Shown: one piece after another, positions 25,510 through 33,017 of the stretch
Numbering within the stretch: the first letter of the stretch is position 1
Layout: every line of letters begins with the position of its first letter
Assembly: GCF_028682175.1 (NCBI RefSeq)
Contig: NZ_JANHKS010000050.1
Coordinates: 1 to 39,519, forward strand
DNA from: Pseudomonas putida
GTDB taxonomy: Bacteria; Pseudomonadota; Gammaproteobacteria; Pseudomonadales; Pseudomonadaceae
Direction of reading: 5' to 3'
DNA: 39,519 nt
Notes under the pieces: generated by a model
What the model was told of the DNA's origin: nothing
Seen by the model: the letters and a program-made list of their open reading frames with translations, nothing else
Databases searched by the model: none
Made by a program: the position numbers and the translations under genes

Positions 25510-25713
25510 GATGCCCTCCGGGCTTTTCGCGAGCAAGCTCACTCCTACATTTTTTGCAACGTGCCGCATTCTGACAGACCGAGTACATAGCCTTGCAAGC
25601 AGACCCCTTTAGGCCCTGCCTGGAACCAAGGCTGCCAACTCGGTCCATCAGGCCATGGCACGTTGCAACAAATGTAGGAGTGAGCTTGCTCGCGATAGGC
25701 CCGAAGGGCATCC
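25510..25713. repeat. About 200-bp imperfect inverted repeat with REP family B ends
   Basis: Outer arms of about 56 bp (25510-25566 and 25657-25713) are near-perfect inverted copies that each include a REP core (25527-25548 and 25674-25695, GTAGGAGTGAGC then TTGCTCGCGA). The inner parts also pair imperfectly: GACCGAGT and AGCCTTG recur in inverted order. It lies between hexR and the mutarotase gene and has no coding frame. It is longer than the other REP doublets here and resembles a MITE-like unit. Confidence 0.8.
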
Positions 25714-25742
25714 ATGTAGCGACCTCAAATCATGTAGCGACC

Positions 25743-26615
25743 TCAAGCCAAACTCACCTGCAAACTCACCCGCGCCTGCTGCCCCGGCGCCAGGCTCAGG
25801 CAGTCGTCGATACCCGACACCGCCTCCACCCGCACGAACCCTGCCGCTTCACTGCCCGCCACGCCGAGCAGCGGGCGTCCGCCGGGGTGCCAGACTGCCG
25901 TGCTGGCACTGTCGCTGGCATCGATATTCAGACGCCGCTGCCAGCTATCATCCTGCAACTGCAGCGCCCCGGAATGCTCGAACACCCTCTGGCAACTGCC
26001 CAGTACCTTCAGCTCGCCCTTCTGCTCGCAGGGGCTGCGGCTGAGTTCGTCGTAGCCCAGGGCGCCATCCAGGCCTTGCAGGGCGACATCGGCGATGTCA
26101 CTGATGCGCCAGTAAGCGTGCAAGGCATGGCCGAACTGGCAGGGCTCGCTGTCCTGATGCTGGGTCTCCAGACGCAGATCCATGCCCTGCCCCAAGTCCG
26201 CGAACAGGTCGGCCTGCCAGTCCCATAACGTCAGGCGCCAGTGCAGCGATACACCGTCGCGGTGTTCCTGGCTGTCGATCAGCTTCCAGTCCAGCAGGCG
26301 CCCCCAGCCATTGGACGGCCAGCCACTCTCACCGGGATGCCGCCCCACCCACGGCCAGCACACCGGCACACCGCCACGAATCGCGCCCACCTGCGGCCAC
26401 TGCGCGGCGCACCACAACCAGGGCTTTTGCCCGGAAGGCTGGAAATGCAGCAGTTGCGCGCCCTGGCGGCTGAACACCGCGTGGCATTGCGGGTGATTGA
26501 CCACCAGCACATCGCGCTGCTGGTACCGCTCCCACTGAAAGGTCGGCTGCGGCCTTGCCTGGGTGAAGAAGCGTTGAAGAGGATGCTCAAGCGAGCCTGT
26601 TTCCGAGATGGCCAT
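25743..26615 (-). CDS. Hexose-6-phosphate mutarotase (YeaD-like)
   Basis: An aldose-1-epimerase superfamily protein of the glucose-6-phosphate epimerase (YeaD) type, which interconverts anomers of hexose-6-phosphates. The 290-residue product has GVPVCWPWVGRHP, typical of the D-hexose-6-phosphate branch, and a beta-sandwich pattern throughout, with HALHAYWRISDIADVALQGLDG in the sugar-site half. The start at 26615 (MAISETGS) has AGGA upstream; the open frame continues upstream into a REP element, which cannot be real coding. It lies downstream of oprB, beyond tandem terminators, and may speed supply of the beta-anomer to Zwf. Confidence 0.9.
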   Translation of the reverse strand: MAISETGSLEHPLQRFFTQARPQPTFQWERYQQRDVLVVNHPQCHAVFSRQGAQLLHFQPSGQKPWLWCAAQWPQVGAIRGGVPVCWPWVGRHPGESGWPSNGWGRLLDWKLIDSQEHRDGVSLHWRLTLWDWQADLFADLGQGMDLRLETQHQDSEPCQFGHALHAYWRISDIADVALQGLDGALGYDELSRSPCEQKGELKVLGSCQRVFEHSGALQLQDDSWQRRLNIDASDSASTAVWHPGGRPLLGVAGSEAAGFVRVEAVSGIDDCLSLAPGQQARVSLQVSLA

Positions 26616-26643
26616 TGAGTTCCTGTCTAGCGGTGAGACACCC

Positions 26644-26709
26644 GTAGCAGCACGGCTTGCCGGCGGGAGCGATCTTGAGAATGCCCCCGCCGGCAAGCCG
26701 TGCTGCTAC
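26644..26709. repeat. REP doublet, family A
   Basis: Two inverted 24-bp copies (26644-26667 and 26686-26709) surround 18 bp (AGCGATCTTGAGAATGCC). As RNA they would fold into a long hairpin. It lies just upstream of the mutarotase gene. Confidence 0.9.
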
Positions 26710-26735
26710 GAGGGCAAAAGGGGGGATCTCAGTGC

Positions 26736-26761
26736 AAAAAAAAGCGCAAGAAAACCTGCGC
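26736..26761 (-). terminator. Second of two tandem terminators after oprB
   Basis: On the minus strand GCGCA and TGCGC close a small stem around eight bases, followed by eight T. It backs up the stronger terminator at 26772. Confidence 0.65.
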
Positions 26762-26771
26762 GCCATTCCAC

Positions 26772-26797
26772 AAAAAAACGGGCAGCCAGGCTGCCCG
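26772..26797 (-). terminator. First terminator after oprB
   Basis: On the minus strand CGGGCAG and CTGCCCG form a 7-bp GC stem with a 5-base loop, followed by seven T. It closes the gts-oprB operon. Confidence 0.92.
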
Positions 26798-26881
26798 TAA
26801 AGCACACACGACCCTTGATCGTTTGTGAAGCACATCAGAGAGAGAGCGGCGCGCAGGAGCGGTACGCGCCGCCGATGACAC

Positions 26882-28237
26882 TTAGAACTTGGTTTGCAGC
26901 TTGATACCGGCAACCAGTGCGTTGTCGATGTGGTCGGTACCACCTGGGTGCACGACGTACTGCACGTTCGGACGCACGGTCAGCCAGTCGGTGACGTGTA
27001 CGCCGTAGTAGATCTCCGAGTTGTACTCGGTGGTCTGGATCGGCAGGAAGTTCGGATCGTCAAAATCGGTCGCGCCGTTCACCTGGTTGATCAGACGTGC
27101 ACGGTCACGCACGTTGTCGTTGACGTGGATACGCGACACACCGACGCCGATGTCATCCTTCGGACGAGCATCGAACGGCCCTTTGAACACCAGGCCGACG
27201 TTCTGGAAGTTGTCGACGAAGTTGGTGGCCTTGTCGTGCACAGTGGCGTTGAAGAACACGCTCATGCCGCGCGACGGATCACCACCGATGGTGGTCAGTT
27301 GCTGCTGAGCGACAAACCACCAGCCGTGCTTGCTGCCGTGGGACTTGAAGTCGGCGCCGGTGAGAGCCTGAGGCTGACCGTTGACGTCGTCTTTCAGGTC
27401 ATCGGCGCTCGGGCTGCTGTAGTACCAGCCCAGGCGGTATTCGCCTGGCAGTGAGTTGATGCTTGGCGACCACACCACTTCCACAGGCACCAGGGTGCCC
27501 TTGGCGCCGCTGCCGCTGAGCTTGAAGCCGTTACCGGTTTCCAGGTACGACGGGTTCTGCTCATACACACCGACCTGCGCGAAGAATTCCGGCGTGATGT
27601 TGTATTTCACGCGCGCAGCCCACTGGCTGACGGGCCAGTTGTACCAGGTGTTGACGTAGTTCGCCGCCTGGGTGCCGCAGAACGTCAGGTTCTGGAAGTC
27701 GCAAGGGAAGCTGCCGAAGTCTTCACCTTCGCCCATACGGCCCAGCTTGATGTCCAGCGCGCCGTCGAAGTACTTCTGCTTGACCCACATCTGCGTCAGG
27801 CGCCAGGTCTGGCCACGGCCCCAGACTTCCTGCGAGGAAGACAGCGTGCCGATGCGCGGATCGCCCAGGCGATCGTTGGAGATGTTGTTACCGCTACGCT
27901 CGGTGATGGTCAGCTTGAACTCGGCGTCCTTGATGCCGAAAGCCTTGTCCAGGTCGATCTGGGTACCGATGGCGAACTGGTCGCTGTAGCGCGCAGTCTT
28001 GTCGTGGTTGTAGCCGCCCTTGACGTTGGCCCCCATCTCGCCAACGTACTCGAGATTGAAGTCATAACCCTTGTCGTGCAGCTCTTTGCGCAGACCGCCC
28101 CAATCGCCGGTCATGTGCTCGTTGGCGTTGAAAGGCTCGAGTGCGAATGCCGATCCCGACATTGTCAAAGCCCCCAGGACTGACAGCCCGCCAATCAACC
28201 GGAACTGGTTCAGCGATTTGCCTTTTACCTTCTTCAT
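26882..28237 (-). CDS. oprB: Glucose-selective porin OprB
   Basis: A 451-residue outer-membrane carbohydrate porin that lets glucose into the periplasm. It has a signal peptide (hydrophobic LIGGLSVLGALTMSGSAFA, cleavage before LEPF), the family start HMTGDWGGLRKELHDKG, alternating beta-strand patterns, and a C-terminal aromatic residue (KLQTKF) used for outer-membrane assembly. It follows gtsD by 139 bp with a hairpin between. An AATAACAATAAAA motif precedes the ribosome site. It is the last gene of gtsABCD-oprB, closed by tandem terminators. Confidence 0.95.
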   Translation of the reverse strand: MKKVKGKSLNQFRLIGGLSVLGALTMSGSAFALEPFNANEHMTGDWGGLRKELHDKGYDFNLEYVGEMGANVKGGYNHDKTARYSDQFAIGTQIDLDKAFGIKDAEFKLTITERSGNNISNDRLGDPRIGTLSSSQEVWGRGQTWRLTQMWVKQKYFDGALDIKLGRMGEGEDFGSFPCDFQNLTFCGTQAANYVNTWYNWPVSQWAARVKYNITPEFFAQVGVYEQNPSYLETGNGFKLSGSGAKGTLVPVEVVWSPSINSLPGEYRLGWYYSSPSADDLKDDVNGQPQALTGADFKSHGSKHGWWFVAQQQLTTIGGDPSRGMSVFFNATVHDKATNFVDNFQNVGLVFKGPFDARPKDDIGVGVSRIHVNDNVRDRARLINQVNGATDFDDPNFLPIQTTEYNSEIYYGVHVTDWLTVRPNVQYVVHPGGTDHIDNALVAGIKLQTKF

Positions 28238-28251
28238 CCCTTAAATCCTCG

Positions 28252-28264
28252 TTTTATTGTTATT
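28252..28264 (-). promoter_or_regulatory. Crc/Hfq-type CA motif upstream of oprB
   Basis: AATAACAATAAAA on the minus strand contains AAnAAnAA repeats and lies just upstream of the oprB ribosome site (GAGG). OprB is a known target type for catabolite repression in pseudomonads. Confidence 0.55.
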
Positions 28265-28302
28265 AGCTCTGGAACAGCGTTGTAACCACTTGCCTCGTGT
28301 GC

Positions 28303-28340
28303 CTGACGGGCCGTCTTTACGGCAGAAACCGCCCCGTCAG
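28303..28340 (-). other. Hairpin between gtsD and oprB
   Basis: CTGACGGG and CCCGTCAG pair over an 8-bp stem with a 22-base interior. No T-run follows on the minus strand, so it may set relative mRNA amounts of gts and oprB rather than end the operon. Confidence 0.5.
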
Positions 28341-28376
28341 ATGTGCTCGTTGACGCAGTGCTCCTGCGTGCGTGAA

Positions 28377-29537
28377 TCAGTTGCGGTTGAGCCGCGTGAC
28401 GTTGCCCATGCCCTGCTCGGGCCTAGACTTTCCCAGCGCACCCAGACGCTCTCCGGTCTTGGCGTCAAACAGCAGCACCTTGGCCGGATCGAATTGCAGG
28501 GTCAGGGTTTCGCCCACCGCAGGCGCCACATCAGGGGCCAGGCGGCAGCAGACCTTGCTTTCATTGAGCGTGACGAAAACCAGCGTGTCAGGCCCCGTTG
28601 GCTCGGTGACCTGGACTTCAGCGCGGATGGTCGGCATACCGGAAGATTCACCGGACGCTAGCATGATCTGTTCAGGGCGAAGGCCCAGAATCACCTCACG
28701 ATCCTCCAGCCCCGCATCGCTCATGCTCATCGGCAGTTCGCAGCGCGCCTGGCCGCTGTCGAGCAACGCGACCAGACGGCCGTCCTTGCGTTGCAGGCGC
28801 AGCGGAATGAAGTTCATGGGCGGCGAGCCAATGAAGCTGGCGACGAACTGGTTCGCCGGATCGTTGTAGATCTCCTTGGGCGTACCGAACTGCTGAATGA
28901 TGCCGTCCTTCATGACCGCCACCTTGTCGCCCAGGGTCATCGCTTCGATCTGGTCGTGGGTCACGTAGACCGTGGTGGTCTTGAGGCGCTGGTGCATCAG
29001 TTTCATTTCGGTGCGCATCTCGACCCGCAGCTTGGCGTCGAGGTTGGACAGCGGTTCGTCGAACAGGTAGATCTTCGGCCGACGGGCCAGTGCGCGGCCC
29101 ATGGCCACACGCTGTTGCTGGCCACCGGAAAGCTGGCCGGGCTTGCGATTGAGCAGGTGTTCGATCTGCAGCAGCTTGGCGACACGGGCCACTTCGGCGT
29201 CTATGTCGGCCTGGCTCATCTTGCGGATCTTGAGGCCAAACTCGATGTTCTCGCGCACGCTCATGGTCGGGTACAGGGCGTAGGACTGGAACACCATGGC
29301 GATGTCACGATCCTTGGGGCTCATGCCGCTGACGTCCTGATCACCGATCATGATCGCGCCGCCGGTGATGTTCTCCAGGCCCGCGATGCAGTTCATCAGG
29401 GTCGACTTACCGCATCCTGAAGGCCCGACCAGAATCAGGAATTCGCCATCCTTGATCGACAATTCGATGTTCTTCAGGGTGTCCGGCAGGCCGGTCCCGT
29501 AAGTCTTGTTTACATTGCGAAGTTCGAGCGTTGCCAT
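28377..29537 (-). CDS. gtsD: Glucose ABC transporter ATPase GtsD
   Basis: A 386-residue MalK/UgpC-type ATPase that powers glucose uptake. Walker A is GPSGCGKS at 38-45, the signature LSGGQQQRVAMGRAL, Walker B IYLFDEPLSNLD, and a C-terminal TOBE regulatory domain (from about residue 240, with LGLRPEQIML). Such CUT1 family ATPases can serve more than one transporter. It starts two bases after gtsC on the same strand. Confidence 0.94.
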   Translation of the reverse strand: MATLELRNVNKTYGTGLPDTLKNIELSIKDGEFLILVGPSGCGKSTLMNCIAGLENITGGAIMIGDQDVSGMSPKDRDIAMVFQSYALYPTMSVRENIEFGLKIRKMSQADIDAEVARVAKLLQIEHLLNRKPGQLSGGQQQRVAMGRALARRPKIYLFDEPLSNLDAKLRVEMRTEMKLMHQRLKTTTVYVTHDQIEAMTLGDKVAVMKDGIIQQFGTPKEIYNDPANQFVASFIGSPPMNFIPLRLQRKDGRLVALLDSGQARCELPMSMSDAGLEDREVILGLRPEQIMLASGESSGMPTIRAEVQVTEPTGPDTLVFVTLNESKVCCRLAPDVAPAVGETLTLQFDPAKVLLFDAKTGERLGALGKSRPEQGMGNVTRLNRN

Positions 29538-29539
29538 GA

Positions 29540-30385
29540 TTACCCCTTGACTGCGCCGGCCGTCAGCCCGCGCACGAAATACTTGCCTGCGACCACATAG
29601 ACCAGCAGGGTCGGCAGACCCGCGATCATCGCCGCCGCCATATCAACGTTGTATTCCTTGACCCCGGTACTGGTGTTGACCAGGTTGTTCAGCGCCACCG
29701 TGATGGGCTGCGAATCACCGCTGGAGAACACCACACCGAACAGGAAGTCGTTCCAGATCTGGGTGAACTGCCAGATCAGGCAGACCATGATGATCGGGGT
29801 CGACATCGGCAGGATGATCCGCCGGAAAATGGTGAAGAAACCGGCACCGTCCAGGCGGGCAGCCTTGACCAGCGCATCAGGGATGCTCACGTAGTAGTTG
29901 CGGAAGAACAGCGTGGTGAACGCCAGGCCATAGACCACGTGCACGAACACAAGGCCGGTGGTGGTGCTGGCCAGGCCCATCTTGCCCAGGGTGAACGAGG
30001 CCGGCAGCAGCACGGTCTGGAACGGCAGGAAGCAGCCGAACAGCAACAGGCCGAAGAACATCTGCGAGCCACGAAAGCGCCACATCGACAGCACGTAGCC
30101 GTTCAGGGCACCGATGGCCGTGGAGATCAGCACTGCCGGAACAGTGATCAGGATCGAGTTCAGGAAGTAGCCCTTGACCGTCGCCCAGGCTTTGACCCAG
30201 CCGATGGCCGTGATTTCGGTCGGCCAGCTCAACAGGTTGCCGGTGCCGATGTCTTCCGGCGATTTGAAACTGGTGAGCAGCATCACCACCAGCGGCACCA
30301 GGTAGATCAGCACCGCGCCGATGAGCACGGCGTAGATCGCGATCCGGCTCAGGCTGATGGAAGGTTTGGCAGCGAGACTAGTCAT
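29540..30385 (-). CDS. gtsC: Glucose ABC permease GtsC
   Basis: A 281-residue inner-membrane permease of the CUT1 (MalG-like) class with six predicted helices. The EAA loop that meets the ATPase is at DALVKAARLDGAGFFTIFRRI. Its start overlaps the gtsB stop by eight bases. With GtsB it forms the membrane pore for glucose. The first helix is preceded by a short Lys/Ser-rich tail. Confidence 0.94.
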   Translation of the reverse strand: MTSLAAKPSISLSRIAIYAVLIGAVLIYLVPLVVMLLTSFKSPEDIGTGNLLSWPTEITAIGWVKAWATVKGYFLNSILITVPAVLISTAIGALNGYVLSMWRFRGSQMFFGLLLFGCFLPFQTVLLPASFTLGKMGLASTTTGLVFVHVVYGLAFTTLFFRNYYVSIPDALVKAARLDGAGFFTIFRRIILPMSTPIIMVCLIWQFTQIWNDFLFGVVFSSGDSQPITVALNNLVNTSTGVKEYNVDMAAAMIAGLPTLLVYVVAGKYFVRGLTAGAVKG

Positions 30386-31286
30386 TGCGCTTGGTCCTCA
30401 GCTCGGAATACAGGTAAGGCACGAGGATCGCGAGAATCGCACCGAGCATCAGGATTGCACTGGCCGACCCCATGCCCATCTGGCCACGGCTGAAGGTGAA
30501 CGAGTACATGAACATCGCAGGCAGGTCGGACGAGTAGCCAGGGCCACCGGCGGTCATCGCGGCCACCAGGTCGAAGCTCTTGATCGCAATGTGCGCCAGG
30601 ATCATCACCGAACTGAAGAACACCGGACGCAGGCTTGGCAGCACCACTTTCCAGTAGATCTTGGGCATGCTTGCGCCATCGATCTGCGCGGCACGGATGA
30701 TCGACTGATCGACACCACGCAGGCCCGCCAGGAACATCGCCATGATGAAGCCCGAGGCCTGCCACACGGCAGCGATCACCAGGCAGTAGACCACGCGATC
30801 CGGATCGATCAGCCAGTCCAGACGGAAGCCTTCCCAGCCCCAGTCACGCAGCAGTTTGTCCAGGCCCATGCCCGGGTTGAGCAGCCATTTCCAGGCGGTA
30901 CCTGTGACGATCATCGAGAGCGCCATCGGGTACAGGTAAATGGTGCGGATGAAACCTTCGCGACGAATGCGCTGATCGAGGAACACTGCCAGCAGCACGC
31001 CGACCACCAGGCTGATACCGATGAACATGCCACCGAACACCGCAAGGTTCTTGCTTGCTACCCACCAGCGGTCGTTGTCGAACAGCCGTGCGTATTGCGC
31101 CAGGCCCACGAACTTGTAGGACGGCAGGAAAGTCGAGTTGGTGAACGACAGAACGAACGTCCACAGGATATAGCCGTAGAAGCCCACCAATACGATGAAC
31201 ATGCTTGGCGCCAGCACCAGTTTGGGTAGCCAGCGCTGCAGTGCATCGAACGGCGAGGCTTTGCTGAACACAGCAACAGAACTCAT
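30378..31286 (-). CDS. gtsB: Glucose ABC permease GtsB
   Basis: A 302-residue inner-membrane permease of the CUT1 (MalF-like) class. Six helices are predicted, the first at about LVLAPSMFIVLVGFYGYILW, and the EAA loop is in SIIRAAQIDGASMPKIYWKVV. The start at 31286 (MSSVAVF) fits the family; the open frame continues upstream into a REP pair, which is not coding. A 164-bp gap containing that REP pair separates it from gtsA, unlike the tight spacing of the rest of the operon. Confidence 0.93.
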   Translation of the reverse strand: MSSVAVFSKASPFDALQRWLPKLVLAPSMFIVLVGFYGYILWTFVLSFTNSTFLPSYKFVGLAQYARLFDNDRWWVASKNLAVFGGMFIGISLVVGVLLAVFLDQRIRREGFIRTIYLYPMALSMIVTGTAWKWLLNPGMGLDKLLRDWGWEGFRLDWLIDPDRVVYCLVIAAVWQASGFIMAMFLAGLRGVDQSIIRAAQIDGASMPKIYWKVVLPSLRPVFFSSVMILAHIAIKSFDLVAAMTAGGPGYSSDLPAMFMYSFTFSRGQMGMGSASAILMLGAILAILVPYLYSELRTKRND

Positions 31287-31328
31287 GGTGAAATCCAGTA
31301 CAGAAGAAGTAAGTGCGAAGACCATCTC

Positions 31329-31432
31329 TGTAGGAGTGACCGGGGTGGCGCCCCACCTTGCTCGCGATGACGTCGTATCAGCCGAAGCTTGGGTGACTGA
31401 CACAACGCATCGCGAGCAAGCTCACTCCTACA
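31329..31432. repeat. REP doublet, family B, between gtsA and gtsB
   Basis: TGTAGGAGTGA begins one arm at 31329 and the reverse arm ends at 31432. The first arm is interrupted after TGTAGGAGTGA by about 17 bp containing GGGGTGGCGCCCC, then continues CTTGCTCGCGAT. The second arm is intact. The pair lies between the binding-protein and permease genes of one operon. Confidence 0.85.
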
Positions 31433-31450
31433 GGTGAGCGGTGCTACAGG

Positions 31451-32737
31451 TTATTTAGCAGCCTTGATCGCAGCGCCCAGCTTCTTCGCCGCGTCGGCCG
31501 GATCGGCTTTCGGGTCGTTGATGTAGTTGGTCACGACGTCAAAGAACGCGCCCTGCACGGCCAGTGTGGTGGCCATGTTGTGCGCCATGCTCGGTTGCAG
31601 GCCGCCGGTCTTGGCATCTGCCAGGAAGTCCTTGGCAGCGGTCTGGGCGCAGGAGTCGAAACCATACTTGTCCATGTCGGACAGCATGTCGTTACGCACC
31701 GGGATCGAGCCCTTGTTGATGCTGAAGACCTTCTGGAAGTTCTCGCCCAGCACCACCTTGGCGATGTCCTGTTGACCGGCTGCGGTGCCCTTGTCCTTCT
31801 GCTTGAACACGGCCAGGGAGTCGATGTTGTAGGTGAACGCCTTGTCGGTGCCCGGGAAGGCAACGCACTCGTAGTCCTTGCCGGCGACTTTCTTGGCGGC
31901 GGTCCATTCGGACTTGGCCCAATCACCCATGATCTGCATGCCGGCCTTGCCGTTGATGACCTTGGCGGCTTCCAGGTTCCAGTCCTGGCCTTTGCCGTCG
32001 GTGTCCATATAGGTGGCGACTTTCTTGAGTTCGGTCAGGGACTTGACCATCTCGGGGCCGGTCAGCGCGCCGTTGTCGAGGTCGACCAGGGCTTTCTTGT
32101 AACCGTCTGCGCCCATGACCGAGAGCACGACAGCTTCGAACACGGTGCTGTCCTGCCAAGGCTGGCCACCGTGGGCCAGCGGGATGAAGCCGGCTTTCTT
32201 GAGCTTGTCGCCTGCGGCGTAGAATTCTTCGAGGGTGGTAGGCGCTTTCTCGATGCCGGCTTTCTTGAAGACTTCCGGGTTGATCCACAGCCAGTTCACA
32301 CGGTGAATGTTCACCGGCACGGCCACGTAATCACCGTCGTACTTCACGGTATCGGAGACTTTCTTGTCCAGCAGGCTGTCCCACTTCTCTTCCTTGGAGA
32401 CATCCTTGAGCACGTCGGTATCGAGCAGGCCAGTGGATGCCCACTCCTGGATGTCCGGGCCCTTGATCTGGGCAACGCCTGGCGGGTTACCGGCCACGGC
32501 ACGGCTTTTCAGAACGGTCATGGCAGTCGAACCGCCGCCGCCAGCTACAGCGCCGTCTTTCCAGGTGAATCCGTCTTTTTCAACTTGGGCCTTGAGCACA
32601 TCGACAGCCGCCTTTTCACCGCCCGAAGTCCACCAGTGGACAACTTCGACAGTGCCTTTGGAATCAGCGGCCATGGCGCTCAGAGGGAACAACGAGGCGA
32701 GAGAAACGAGTGCGGCGAGACGAGTAATCGAATTCAT
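31451..32737 (-). CDS. gtsA: Periplasmic glucose-binding protein GtsA
   Basis: A 428-residue solute-binding protein (CUT1, extracellular binding protein family 1) that delivers glucose to GtsBCD. It has a signal peptide (LAALVSLASLFPLSA, cleavage near AMA-AD), then EVVHWWTSGGEKAAV, VPVNIHRVNWLWINP, and FIPLAHGGQPWQDS. The ATG at 32737 is preceded by AAAGG; a TTG one codon earlier is possible. An AACAACAAGAA motif overlaps the leader. It is first in gtsABCD-oprB and is expected to be made in excess of the permeases. Confidence 0.95.
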   Translation of the reverse strand: MNSITRLAALVSLASLFPLSAMAADSKGTVEVVHWWTSGGEKAAVDVLKAQVEKDGFTWKDGAVAGGGGSTAMTVLKSRAVAGNPPGVAQIKGPDIQEWASTGLLDTDVLKDVSKEEKWDSLLDKKVSDTVKYDGDYVAVPVNIHRVNWLWINPEVFKKAGIEKAPTTLEEFYAAGDKLKKAGFIPLAHGGQPWQDSTVFEAVVLSVMGADGYKKALVDLDNGALTGPEMVKSLTELKKVATYMDTDGKGQDWNLEAAKVINGKAGMQIMGDWAKSEWTAAKKVAGKDYECVAFPGTDKAFTYNIDSLAVFKQKDKGTAAGQQDIAKVVLGENFQKVFSINKGSIPVRNDMLSDMDKYGFDSCAQTAAKDFLADAKTGGLQPSMAHNMATTLAVQGAFFDVVTNYINDPKADPADAAKKLGAAIKAAK

Positions 32738-32751
32738 CAATTTGACCTTTC

Positions 32752-32759
32752 TTGTTGTT
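32752..32759 (-). promoter_or_regulatory. Crc/Hfq-type CA motif upstream of gtsA
   Basis: On the minus strand AACAACAA followed by GAAAGG lies directly before the gtsA ribosome site, 14 bases from the ATG. This is a textbook catabolite-activity motif position; gtsA is an established Crc target type in P. putida. Confidence 0.7.
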
Positions 32760-32898
32760 ATGCATGAGCAAGTCTTGGTGCTTGCACTGCATGGATTCTA
32801 AACAACGGGCTAGAGCCGACGGTAACGAAGGGATGCGCGAGTGTCACAGGATGGTGACATTAGGCCTGACACTGGTACTGGCTGAATAAACGCAACCC

Positions 32899-32987
32899 TG
32901 TAGGAGTGAGCTTGCTCGCGATAGCGGTGAGCCAGATACGCAGATGCTGGCTGGCATGACGCTATCGCGAGCAAGCTCACTCCTACA
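32899..32987. repeat. REP doublet, family B, between gtrS and gtsA
   Basis: Perfect 27-bp inverted arms (32899-32925 and 32961-32987; TGTAGGAGTGAGC then TTGCTCGCGATAGC) flank 35 bp. It lies about 30 bases past the gtrS stop and may form the 3' end hairpin of the edd-glk-gltR-gtrS message. Confidence 0.92.
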
Positions 32988-33017
32988 GGATCGGGGCGAC
33001 CCATAGATTGTTGGATG

